The translations under genes were made by a program, and so were the position numbers. From positions 1 to 5,981 of the forward strand of contig CALZEK010000093.1 in assembly GCA_945639745.1 (NCBI GenBank): a DNA stretch of 5,981 nt, read 5' to 3'. The first letter of the stretch is position 1; each line of letters opens with the position of its first letter. Source of the DNA: an uncultured Bacillaceae bacterium. Lineage in GTDB: Bacteria; Bacillota; Bacilli; Bacillales; Amphibacillaceae. The notes under the pieces were generated by a model, which saw nothing but the letters and a program-made list of their open reading frames with translations, searched no databases and was not told the origin of the DNA. This document shows positions 1 to 5,926 of the stretch, in pieces.

Positions 1-16
1 TAAAGTCTTTTAACAT
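1..16 (-). CDS. 5' end of a leftward gene, product unknown (partial)
   Basis: Only five codons (M-L-K-D-F) and one further base are inside the window, so no function can be given. The case for a real start is the ribosome binding site: reading leftward, AAAGGAGG at 31-24 lies seven bases before the ATG at 16-14, a near-ideal arrangement for a Bacillales gene. An ATG at 23-21 abuts the same Shine-Dalgarno sequence and is too close to be used. The gene is divergent from the SulP transporter and shares its upstream region of about 195 bp. Confidence 0.6.
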
Positions 17-46
17 AAAACATCCTCCTTTACTTGTATTGTTATT

Positions 47-75
47 ATTTTACAGCTACTTAATTTATACTACAA
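47..75 (-). promoter_or_regulatory. Candidate sigma-A promoter for the leftward gene
   Basis: On the minus strand, TTGTAG (75-70) is followed after exactly 17 bases by TAAAAT (52-47). The -10 matches five of six consensus bases, the -35 only three. Initiation near position 40 would give a leader of about 24 bases holding the Shine-Dalgarno sequence. The region is very AT-rich, so chance matches are easy. Confidence 0.35.
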
Positions 76-95
76 CCCTTTTTTATCTTTTTTCT

Positions 96-133
96 TGTTA
101 TATAACAGTTTTATTTGTTGATTGTAACAGTTT
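96..133. repeat. Palindrome and paired TAACAGTTT direct repeats in divergent control region
   Basis: TGTTATATAACA at 96-107 is a perfect 12-base palindrome. Its right half continues into TAACAGTTT (103-111), which recurs exactly at 125-133, a start-to-start distance of 22 bases or about two helical turns. The second copy lies between the -35 and -10 of the proposed rightward promoter. This layout would suit an operator for one or both divergent genes, but no known regulator consensus was recognised and AT-rich sequence yields short repeats by chance. Confidence 0.35.
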
Positions 134-143
134 ATGATATGAT
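115..143 (+). promoter_or_regulatory. Candidate extended -10 promoter for the SulP gene
   Basis: TTGTTG (115-120) and TATGAT (138-143) are separated by 17 bases. The -10 matches five of six consensus bases and is preceded by TGA (135-137), the TGn extension that compensates for a poor -35. Predicted initiation near 150 leaves a leader of about 60 bases. No riboswitch or attenuator hairpin was seen in that leader. Confidence 0.45.
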
Positions 144-211
144 TATAAGAGACATTGTATTTATTATACTTTATGACTTAATTATTTACGAAAAGGAGTG
201 GACCCGTTAAT

Positions 212-1927
212 TTGTTTACAGATAATCGCTTTAAAGGATTAACGCCAACTCATCTTAAAAACGACCTTGTTGCAGGTGTCACGGTTGGTGTGGTGGCAAT
301 ACCTTTAGCAATGGCTTTTGCTATCGCATCTGGGGTAAAACCAGAATATGGTATTTATACAACTATTATAGCAGGATTAATTGTTGCTTTATTTGGTGGA
401 TCACGATTTCAAATTGCTGGTCCGACTGGAGCATTCATTCCTATTCTACTTGCTATTGTTTTGCAATATGGGTATGAAGATCTTTTAATTGCTGGATTTA
501 TAGCAGGTATTATGCTAATGCTAATGAGCTTATTTAAATTCGGTAGTTTAATTACTTATATTCCAAGATCAGTGACAATCGGATTTACCTCAGGAATCGC
601 AGTCATTATATTTTCAGGACAAATTGAAAACTTTCTAGGTATTGAAGGTTTAGAAAAAAAAGAATACTTTCATCAAAATATTCTCGAAATTATATCTAAT
701 ATTAATACTGTCAACTTATTTAGTATCATAATAGCCTTGATTGGTTTTGCTTTAATTATTTTTGTGCCTAATATCTTTCCTAGGATTCCTGTCTTACTCG
801 TTGCTTTAATTATACCGACAATTATTAGTGTTCTTATCTTCCCGGGTAAAGTTGCTACAATTGGATCTGCTTTTGGAGGTATCTCACAATCTCTTCCTAG
901 CTTTAGCTTTCCTAAGATTACTTTTGAGAAACTTCTATATCTTTGGCAACCCGCCTTTGTTATCGCTATGCTTGGTGGAATTGAATCTTTACTATCTGCT
1001 GTTGTTGCAGATGGTATGACTGGTAAACAGCACAGATCAAACAAAGAACTTTTCGGACAAGGTTTAGCGAATATAATTACCCCTTTATTTGGTGGTATTC
1101 CTGCTACAGGAGCAATTGCCCGGACTGCAACCAACATTAAAAGTGGTGCATTCAGTCCCTTATCGGGAATTTTTCAGAGTTTATTTGTTTTACTTACCTT
1201 ACTATTATTTGCACCATACGCATCACATATACCTTTAGCAAGCATGGCACCCATATTAATGGTCGTTGCTTATAATATGAGTGAGATAAAATCATTTGCT
1301 CAGATTATTAAATTACGGACAGGAGACTCACTTGTTTTAGTTACCACTTTTTTACTTACGGTTTTCGTTAATCTTACTGTTGCTGTTCCTGTTGGCCTTT
1401 TGTTAGCCATGGTATCTTTCGTTAAACGAATAAGTTCAGTATTAGAAGTAGATAAACTAACAATTGATCGTCAGGATAATAATCTAACAGAAGATAAATT
1501 AAGTGCTAATGAATGTCCAGAAATTGCTAGCTTTACAATACGAGGTCCTTTATTTTTTGGTGTTGCAAATCGTTTTGAAGCTGCCCTAACAAGATCAATT
1601 AACGAACGTCCTTCAGTCTTAATCTTAAAAATGAAATACGTTTCATTAATTGATGCCACTGCTGAAGATAATTTAGCAGTTCTTATTAATGATTTTGTTA
1701 AATTAGGTGGCACTGTTCTCATTGCCGAATTACCTGAAGGACCTTTAAATATGCTAAAAAGAAGTGGTTTATATGATGATATTGGAAGTGAATACTTTTT
1801 TGACAATACGACAGAAGCAGTTAATTACGCATTAGATCTTGTAAATATAAATAAATGTTCTCGTTGTTCTAGTAAAGACGCAACATCTTGCCAAGTATTT
1901 AAAAAAATAACAAATGATACCCCTTAA
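212..1927 (+). CDS. SulP family inorganic anion transporter with STAS domain
   Basis: Membrane transporter of the SulP/SLC26 family (571 aa, typical bacterial length), which moves sulfate, bicarbonate or other anions, often by proton or sodium symport; the substrate cannot be read from the sequence. The hydrophobic transport domain covers about residues 15-407, with the early QIAGPTGAF motif (67-75), the conserved acidic residue E258 in GGIESL and the GGIPATGAIARTAT stretch (294-307). A cytoplasmic STAS domain follows at about 437-545, with YVSLIDATAEDNL (476-488) where anti-sigma-antagonist-like STAS domains carry their regulatory loop. The extreme C terminus carries Cys549, Cys552 and Cys560, an unusual Cys-x2-Cys-x7-Cys tail. 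The start is TTG at 212: the first in-frame ATG is codon 34, inside the first membrane segment. AAAAGGAG (191-198) is 13 bases upstream, rather far, so translation may be modest. Family is near certain; substrate unknown. Confidence 0.95.
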   Translation: MFTDNRFKGLTPTHLKNDLVAGVTVGVVAIPLAMAFAIASGVKPEYGIYTTIIAGLIVALFGGSRFQIAGPTGAFIPILLAIVLQYGYEDLLIAGFIAGIMLMLMSLFKFGSLITYIPRSVTIGFTSGIAVIIFSGQIENFLGIEGLEKKEYFHQNILEIISNINTVNLFSIIIALIGFALIIFVPNIFPRIPVLLVALIIPTIISVLIFPGKVATIGSAFGGISQSLPSFSFPKITFEKLLYLWQPAFVIAMLGGIESLLSAVVADGMTGKQHRSNKELFGQGLANIITPLFGGIPATGAIARTATNIKSGAFSPLSGIFQSLFVLLTLLLFAPYASHIPLASMAPILMVVAYNMSEIKSFAQIIKLRTGDSLVLVTTFLLTVFVNLTVAVPVGLLLAMVSFVKRISSVLEVDKLTIDRQDNNLTEDKLSANECPEIASFTIRGPLFFGVANRFEAALTRSINERPSVLILKMKYVSLIDATAEDNLAVLINDFVKLGGTVLIAELPEGPLNMLKRSGLYDDIGSEYFFDNTTEAVNYALDLVNINKCSRCSSKDATSCQVFKKITNDTP

Positions 1928-1951
1928 ACATTAAAGTGTTTAAGGGGTTTT
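1919..1951 (+). terminator. Hairpin terminator overlapping the SulP stop codon
   Basis: ACCCCTTAAACA (1919-1930) pairs perfectly over 12 bp with TGTTTAAGGGGT (1937-1948) around a six-base loop, and T1948-T1951 follow. The TAA stop (1925-1927) lies inside the left arm, so ribosomes finishing the SulP gene would cover part of the stem. The T-tract is only four bases before a C, which suggests incomplete termination and read-through into the next gene 28 bases on. Confidence 0.75.
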
Positions 1952-1979
1952 CATGTATACTAGTAAAAGGAGTGATTTT

Positions 1980-3101
1980 ATGGCATTAAATATAAAAAAA
2001 ATAATATTAAAAAGAGTAAATATGACTTTAAAAAATCCTTTCAAAACAAGCTTTGGCACTGTTCAAGATAAAGATTTTTTTATTATTGAAATACATGATA
2101 ATACGGGAGAAATTGGCTTTGGTGAGTCAGTTGCATTTTCTAGCCCTTGGTATACGGAAGAAACAACCGAAACAACTTTACATGTCATGCGAGATTTTTT
2201 AATTCCACTTTTAAAAACAAATCCTATTTCTCACCCTAATGACGTACCAGAAATATTTAAAGTTATTAGAGGTAATAATATGGCTAAAGCCGCACTTGAA
2301 ACAGCCATTTGGGATTTATATGCAAAACAATTAAAATTACCGCTATATAAGCTTATTGGAGGTACTCAAGTAAATATAGATGCTGGTGTTAGTTTAGGTA
2401 TTGAAGAAGACACATCTCAATTAATTAATAAAATAAAACATCATGTTAATCTCGGTGTTAAAAGAGTAAAAATTAAAATTAAAAAAAATCATGATATTGA
2501 TGTTATTAAAAAAGTCCGTTCTGTTTTTCCTTTACTTCCTTTAATGGTTGATGCTAACTCTGCATATTCGTTAAAAGACATTGAACACTTAAAAAAGTTT
2601 GACGATTATAATTTATTAATGATTGAACAACCCCTGGGACATAACGATATTTCTGAACATGCTGTTTTACAAAAAGAGCTAAAAACACCTCTTTGTTTAG
2701 ATGAAAGTATTTACAGTTTAGAAGATGTTAAATTAGCTCATAAATTAGGTAGTTGTCAAGTTATTAATTTAAAATTAGGTCGTGTAGGTGGCCTAACTGA
2801 AGCAATAAAAATACATGATTATTGTTTAATGCACAATATTGATTTGTGGTGTGGCGGCATGTTAGAAGCTGGTATTGGACGCGCTCATAATATAGCATTA
2901 TCAAGTTTACCTGGATTTAATTTGCCAGGTGATACTGGAGCATCACGAGATTATTGGTATAAAGACATTATTATCCCTGAAATTACCTTAGTAAATGGTC
3001 AAATTAAACAATCTAATCATTTTGGTATCGGTTATAAAATTAATCAAAAGCACTTAAATCATTATTTAATCGATGAAATACCCTTTAAAAATTTCAAATA
3101 A
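1980..3101 (+). CDS. menC: o-Succinylbenzoate synthase / N-succinylamino acid racemase (MenC type, enolase superfamily)
   Basis: Cytosolic enolase-superfamily enzyme of 373 aa. MenC dehydrates SHCHC to o-succinylbenzoate in menaquinone synthesis; close relatives (NSAR/NAAAR) racemise N-succinyl or N-acyl amino acids, and many Bacillales members do both. An N-terminal capping domain (about 1-125, with KNPFKTSFGTV at 18-28) precedes the barrel. Catalytic residues are in place: lysine pair K164-I-K166, metal ligands D191 (VDAN), E216 (IEQPL) and D241 (LDES), and second base K265 (NLKLGRVGG). The GGMLEAGIGRAHN loop (292-304) is typical of this subgroup. The start is ATG 1980, seven bases after AAAAGGAG (1965-1972); an in-frame ATG at 1953 adds nine residues but lacks a ribosome binding site and abuts the terminator. 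There is almost no room for a promoter after that terminator, so expression probably depends on read-through or a promoter inside the SulP gene. No other men gene, acetyltransferase or M20 deacylase is in view, so the physiological role is open. Confidence 0.88.
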   Translation: MALNIKKIILKRVNMTLKNPFKTSFGTVQDKDFFIIEIHDNTGEIGFGESVAFSSPWYTEETTETTLHVMRDFLIPLLKTNPISHPNDVPEIFKVIRGNNMAKAALETAIWDLYAKQLKLPLYKLIGGTQVNIDAGVSLGIEEDTSQLINKIKHHVNLGVKRVKIKIKKNHDIDVIKKVRSVFPLLPLMVDANSAYSLKDIEHLKKFDDYNLLMIEQPLGHNDISEHAVLQKELKTPLCLDESIYSLEDVKLAHKLGSCQVINLKLGRVGGLTEAIKIHDYCLMHNIDLWCGGMLEAGIGRAHNIALSSLPGFNLPGDTGASRDYWYKDIIIPEITLVNGQIKQSNHFGIGYKINQKHLNHYLIDEIPFKNFK

Positions 3102-3134
3102 AAAAGGATAAGAGATTTAATCTCTTATCCTTTT
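3102..3134. terminator. Bidirectional rho-independent terminator between convergent genes
   Basis: AAAAGGATAAGAGA (3102-3115) pairs perfectly with its complement at 3121-3134, one more T-A pair (3116/3120) closes the stem, and the loop is three bases. Rightward transcripts end in TTTT followed by a T-rich stretch. Leftward transcripts end in CCTTTTTTATTT. It starts directly after the menC stop and 15 bases past the stop of the leftward symporter, so it serves both converging units. Confidence 0.9.
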
Positions 3135-3148
3135 CTACTTTTATTAAC

Positions 3149-4687
3149 TTATTCTGCACCAATACCAGTATGAGATCTAACTGACATTTCGGCAAACATG
3201 TCATCTTTATTATCTGGTTTTGTAAGTAATGAAACAATTACTGCAATTGCAAATCCTGCAGGAATTGAAACAATTCCTGGATTAGTTAATGGGAATATTG
3301 CTGCGTCTCCCATTATTTCTGGTCCAATTAGGATTAATAGTACTGTAATTGCTGTACCTGATAACATAGCACCTACTGCACCTGGTGTGTTAAATCGCTT
3401 CCAGTAAATTGAAAAGATTATAACAGGTAAGTTTGCACTTGCACCTACTGCGAATGCATACGTTACTAACTGAGCAACGTTAAAATCTTTTGCTAAAATA
3501 CCTAGAATAATTGATGATACACCAATTACAATAGATGTAATACGTGCAACTCTAAATTGTTTTTTACTATCAACTTTACCGCGCATAATAACGTTTGTAT
3601 AAATATCATGAGCGAATACTCCAGCTCCTGTAATTACAAGTCCAGCAACTACGGCAACAATTGTCGCAAATGCTACTGCTGAAATACCAGCCATGAAGAT
3701 TTCTCCACCTATTGTTCCAGCTCCTCCACCTAATACTTGAGCTAGTAACGGGGCAGCCATGTTTCCGCCACCACCTGCTGCGTTAATTGCTTCTTCACCA
3801 ACTAGTGCTGCTGATGCAAAACCAATAACTGCAATTACGAAGTAGAATGTACCAATAATAATCATTCCCCAAACAACAGATGAACGAGCTGCTTGTGCAG
3901 TTGGTACAGTAAAGAATCTAACTAATAAGTGTGATAATCCTGCTGTACCTAAGATAAGCGTTAGACCAAGTGATAATAGATCAATTGGATCTGTATATAA
4001 GTTACCTGGATGTAAGAACTGATTACCATCTACTGTAATTTCTGATAAATCACCAAATAATGTAGATAAATTAAAGTTAAAGATAACAGCAATAAAGATC
4101 AACATGACTGCCATGGCACCCATTAAAAGTACAGCTTTTATAATTTGTACCCAACTCGTTGCAAGCATTCCACCGAGTGAAACATAAATCATCATTAATA
4201 CTCCAACAATAATAAGTGATAATTCATAAGGAATTCCAATAAGTAAATTTATAATTGCTCCTGCACCAACAAGCTGTGAAATCATATAAAACATTGTTAT
4301 CGCCATTGTTACAACTGCTGCTGCAGTTCTAACTGGACGTTGATTTAATCGATAAGAGATAACGTCGGCAACCGTAAAGTTACCTGAGTTTCTAAACGGT
4401 TCTGCAATAATATATAATACAATAACGTAACCCATTAACCAACCAATCGAATACATAAACCCATCATAACCATAAAGTGCTACTAAACCTGCAATCCCTA
4501 AGAATGATGCAGCACTTAAATAATCTCCTGCAATCGCTAAACCATTTTGAAATCCAGTTAGAGAACGACCTGCAGCATAGAAATCTCCTGTTCCACTTGT
4601 TTTCTTAGATGCTAGATATGTAACGTACATTGTTAATACAATAATAGCTCCAAATAATAAAAGACCAAATATTTTTGCAATATCCAC
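3149..4687 (-). CDS. actP: Cation acetate symporter, sodium:solute symporter family (ActP/YwcA type)
   Basis: Polytopic membrane protein of 512 aa in the sodium:solute symporter family, closest by motif to ActP of E. coli and YwcA of Bacillus, which take up acetate and related short monocarboxylates with a cation. Hallmarks are FQNGLAIAGDYLSAASFLG (46-64), LGGMLATSWVQIIKAVLLM (171-189), AFATIVAVVAGL followed by FAHDIYTNVI (339-367) and LPVIIFSIYWKRFNTPGA (420-437). About 13 membrane segments are expected. No cleavable signal peptide is seen, unlike E. coli ActP. The start is GTG at 4687, with AAGGGA (4703-4698) ten bases upstream inside the end of the DUF485 gene; only two bases separate the genes, so they are almost certainly co-transcribed and translationally coupled. 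Acetate is the default substrate; pyruvate, lactate or propionate are real alternatives because relatives such as corynebacterial MctC accept several monocarboxylates. Confidence 0.92.
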   Translation of the reverse strand: MDIAKIFGLLLFGAIIVLTMYVTYLASKKTSGTGDFYAAGRSLTGFQNGLAIAGDYLSAASFLGIAGLVALYGYDGFMYSIGWLMGYVIVLYIIAEPFRNSGNFTVADVISYRLNQRPVRTAAAVVTMAITMFYMISQLVGAGAIINLLIGIPYELSLIIVGVLMMIYVSLGGMLATSWVQIIKAVLLMGAMAVMLIFIAVIFNFNLSTLFGDLSEITVDGNQFLHPGNLYTDPIDLLSLGLTLILGTAGLSHLLVRFFTVPTAQAARSSVVWGMIIIGTFYFVIAVIGFASAALVGEEAINAAGGGGNMAAPLLAQVLGGGAGTIGGEIFMAGISAVAFATIVAVVAGLVITGAGVFAHDIYTNVIMRGKVDSKKQFRVARITSIVIGVSSIILGILAKDFNVAQLVTYAFAVGASANLPVIIFSIYWKRFNTPGAVGAMLSGTAITVLLILIGPEIMGDAAIFPLTNPGIVSIPAGFAIAVIVSLLTKPDNKDDMFAEMSVRSHTGIGAE

Positions 4688-4689
4688 TA

Positions 4690-5019
4690 TTATACAGTCC
4701 CTTCTCCATCAGTATATTTTTCGATAATTTCATCAACTAATTTATCGTATTGACGTGCTTTGATAACGTATACAAAAGCAAGACCCCAAATGACTAAATA
4801 GTACGATACCCCAAATAAATAACCTGTTGTTAAGTTACCTAATAGTGGTTGTGCCATGAAATCTTGTGCATAAGCTGACATTACGATAAAAAATAGATAA
4901 TATGCAATAAATACTAACGGCACTGGGAATATAAAACGATATTTTTTTCTCTTTAACTCTTTAAATTCCTCAGTTTGTTCGATTCTAATATACTCATATT
5001 TATCATTATACTCAACCAT
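4690..5019 (-). CDS. DUF485 small membrane protein, partner of the acetate symporter
   Basis: A 109-aa protein of the DUF485 family (YjcH in E. coli, YwcB in Bacillus), usually encoded directly upstream of an ActP-type symporter as here. A charged N-terminal segment with EFKELKRKKYRF (18-29) leads into two hydrophobic segments, about 29-51 and 67-87, followed by a short charged tail; both ends are probably cytoplasmic. The molecular role of the family is not established as far as I know; an accessory or stabilising subunit is a reasonable guess from conserved gene order. The ATG at 5019-5017 has a G-rich Shine-Dalgarno sequence (GGGGGAG, 5034-5028) eight bases upstream. The promoter, cre-like box and putative regulator repeat that drive the pair lie within the 154 bases upstream. 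Confidence 0.88.
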   Translation of the reverse strand: MVEYNDKYEYIRIEQTEEFKELKRKKYRFIFPVPLVFIAYYLFFIVMSAYAQDFMAQPLLGNLTTGYLFGVSYYLVIWGLAFVYVIKARQYDKLVDEIIEKYTDGEGTV

Positions 5020-5049
5020 AACTTAATCTCCCCCCATGTTTTAAATTAA

Positions 5050-5065
5050 ATGTAAACGCTTTAAT
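5050..5065. promoter_or_regulatory. Candidate cre box (CcpA operator) in the DUF485-symporter leader
   Basis: ATGTAAACGCTTTAAT is a near-palindrome with the central CG and flanking AAA/TTT expected of a Bacillus cre site. Against the consensus WTGNAANCGNWNNCAW it has a single mismatch in either orientation. It falls roughly +7 to +22 from the start predicted by the nearby TATAAT, a classical position for CcpA to block transcription. Carbon catabolite repression of a monocarboxylate uptake system would make physiological sense. Confidence 0.65.
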
Positions 5066-5078
5066 TAACGTACAAAGA

Positions 5079-5107
5079 ATTATAACAATCTAAAGCTCTT
5101 TTTTAAA
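5079..5107 (-). promoter_or_regulatory. Sigma-A promoter for the DUF485-symporter operon
   Basis: On the minus strand a perfect TATAAT (5084-5079) lies 17 bases downstream of TTTAAA (5107-5102), which matches the -35 consensus at four of six positions. The predicted start near 5072 gives a leader of about 50 bases containing the cre-like box and the Shine-Dalgarno sequence. The weak -35 fits a promoter that needs an activator, and a paired repeat lies nine bases upstream of it. Confidence 0.6.
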
Positions 5108-5116
5108 TTATATTGT

Positions 5117-5147
5117 CTGAGTTGCCTTAAATTTTGATTGAAATGTC
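5117..5147 (-). promoter_or_regulatory. Putative LytTR-regulator binding site (paired direct repeats)
   Basis: Reading leftward, GACATTTCAA (5147-5138) and GGCAACTCAG (5126-5117) form an imperfect direct repeat agreeing at six of the first nine positions, with an 11-base spacer and a 21-base period. LytTR proteins bind two direct repeats on one face of the helix. As I recall, the E. coli LytTR regulator YpdB recognises GGCATTTCAT copies separated by 11 bases, and the first copy here differs from that at only two of ten positions. Position just upstream of a weak -35 fits activation. The regulator encoded immediately upstream is the natural candidate; the assignment is inference. Confidence 0.45.
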
Positions 5148-5148
5148 G

Positions 5149-5164
5149 CTTTAGACGTTTAGAC
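5149..5164 (-). repeat. Short tandem repeat GTCTAAAC/GTCTAAAG
   Basis: Reading leftward, GTCTAAAC (5164-5157) is followed immediately by GTCTAAAG (5156-5149), two 8-base units with one difference. It lies ten bases after the response-regulator stop and directly upstream of the paired repeats. It may be an extra contact for a regulator or chance; no terminator-like structure involves it. Confidence 0.3.
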
Positions 5165-5173
5165 AACTCTTTT

Positions 5174-5926
5174 TTAATTGCCAAACTTTTCAAATAAGCC
5201 TTTTCTTGCAGATCGACTTACTGGTATTGTTGTTTTATTTTGATCTTTAAGGGTAATATTGTAAGCTCCATTAAACCAAGGTGTAATTTCTAATATTTGA
5301 TTTAAATTAACTAAATAACTTCGATGCGTCCTAAAAAAAGGTAATCCTGTTAATTTCTTCTCTAATTCTTGTAATGTTAATTTACTTTCAATTACTTTTT
5401 CTTCAGTATATATTTCTAACATACGATCTGACGGCACTGCATAATATATTGTTTCTGGTGATATAACAATCATTTTCTCACCATCATCAATTAAAAGCTT
5501 CTTTGTTGTTGATGTTTTTACATCAATTTCTTTTGGTTTTATTGGCTCACCTAATTCACTTACTCTATTTCTCAATCTTTCCATCATTTGTTGAAAACGA
5601 ATCTGATCGAAAGGTTTTAATAAATAGTCTATTGCTTCTAAATCAAAAGCTTCTACTGCATAACTATCATAAGCAGTTGTAAAAACGATAAAGGGTGGTG
5701 TTTTAGTTGTTTTTAAAATTTGACGTGCAGCATCAACACCAGTAATACCTGGCATTTCTATATCTAAGATGAGCACATCTGGTTTATGTTCAAAATAAAG
5801 ATTGATTAATTCTTCACCTGTTTCAGCACTTGGACAAAGTTCAACATCTTTTTCTTTTTCTAACATATAAACGAGTTCCTCTTTAGCTAATTCTTCATCT
5901 TCGGCTATCATGATTTTCATTTTCAT
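5174..5926 (-). CDS. LytTR-family two-component response regulator
   Basis: Cytosolic DNA-binding regulator of 250 aa, typical for the LytT/YpdB/BtsR group. The receiver domain (about 3-122) has acidic residues E9 and D10, the phosphorylatable D55 in ILDIEMPG, T83/T84 in VFTTAYDSYA and K104 in YLLKPF, so all switch residues are present. A linker leads to a LytTR DNA-binding domain (about 140-247) with RTHRSYLVNL (199-208) and the terminal IPVSRSARKGL (234-244). The start is ATG 5926: AAGGAGG (5944-5938) is 11 bases upstream and the protein then opens MKMKIMIAEDEE as expected. The in-frame GTG at 5980 would add 18 residues that are really the kinase's C terminus read in another frame. The gene overlaps the upstream kinase by 32 nt and precedes a DUF485/symporter operon in the same direction; LytTR systems commonly control carboxylate transporters next door, which is the likely role here. 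Confidence 0.93.
   Translation of the reverse strand: MKMKIMIAEDEELAKEELVYMLEKEKDVELCPSAETGEELINLYFEHKPDVLILDIEMPGITGVDAARQILKTTKTPPFIVFTTAYDSYAVEAFDLEAIDYLLKPFDQIRFQQMMERLRNRVSELGEPIKPKEIDVKTSTTKKLLIDDGEKMIVISPETIYYAVPSDRMLEIYTEEKVIESKLTLQELEKKLTGLPFFRTHRSYLVNLNQILEITPWFNGAYNITLKDQNKTTIPVSRSARKGLFEKFGN

Noticed and set aside
96..107. Palindrome TGTTATATAACA as a Rex or TnrA operator
   Set aside because: Half-site content and spacing differ from both consensus sites (Rex and TnrA sites have longer spacing between half-sites), so no specific regulator is named.
673..1137. Minus-strand open frame inside the SulP gene
   Set aside because: It is antisense to a clear transporter gene, has no ribosome binding site and resembles no family; it is a shadow of low-stop codon usage. 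The same holds for frames at 828-1019, 1471-1806 and 3198-3407.
1956..1961. TATACT as the -10 of a dedicated menC promoter
   Set aside because: No -35 lies at 16-18 bases, and initiation about seven bases downstream would truncate the menC ribosome binding site.
1953..1979. Longer menC start at ATG 1953
   Set aside because: This ATG directly follows the terminator T-tract and has no Shine-Dalgarno sequence. The in-frame ATG at 1980 has AAAAGGAG seven bases upstream and matches the family N terminus.
5064..5072. Match of TACGTTAAT (minus strand) to the general LytTR half-site consensus [TA][AC][CA]GTTN[AG][TG]
   Set aside because: It fits the degenerate consensus, but no second copy lies at the required 21-22 base period, and it overlaps the predicted transcription start where an activator would not bind.
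5107..5112. Second TATAAT on the minus strand upstream of the DUF485 gene
   Set aside because: The sequence 17 bases upstream (AAAATT) is no -35. The TATAAT at 5084-5079 has a better partner and fits the leader and cre position.
5117..5170. GAGTTG/CAACTC inverted pair after the response regulator as an attenuator or terminator
   Set aside because: Only six pairs with a loop of about 40 bases and no following T-tract on the minus strand; a stable terminator is not supported.
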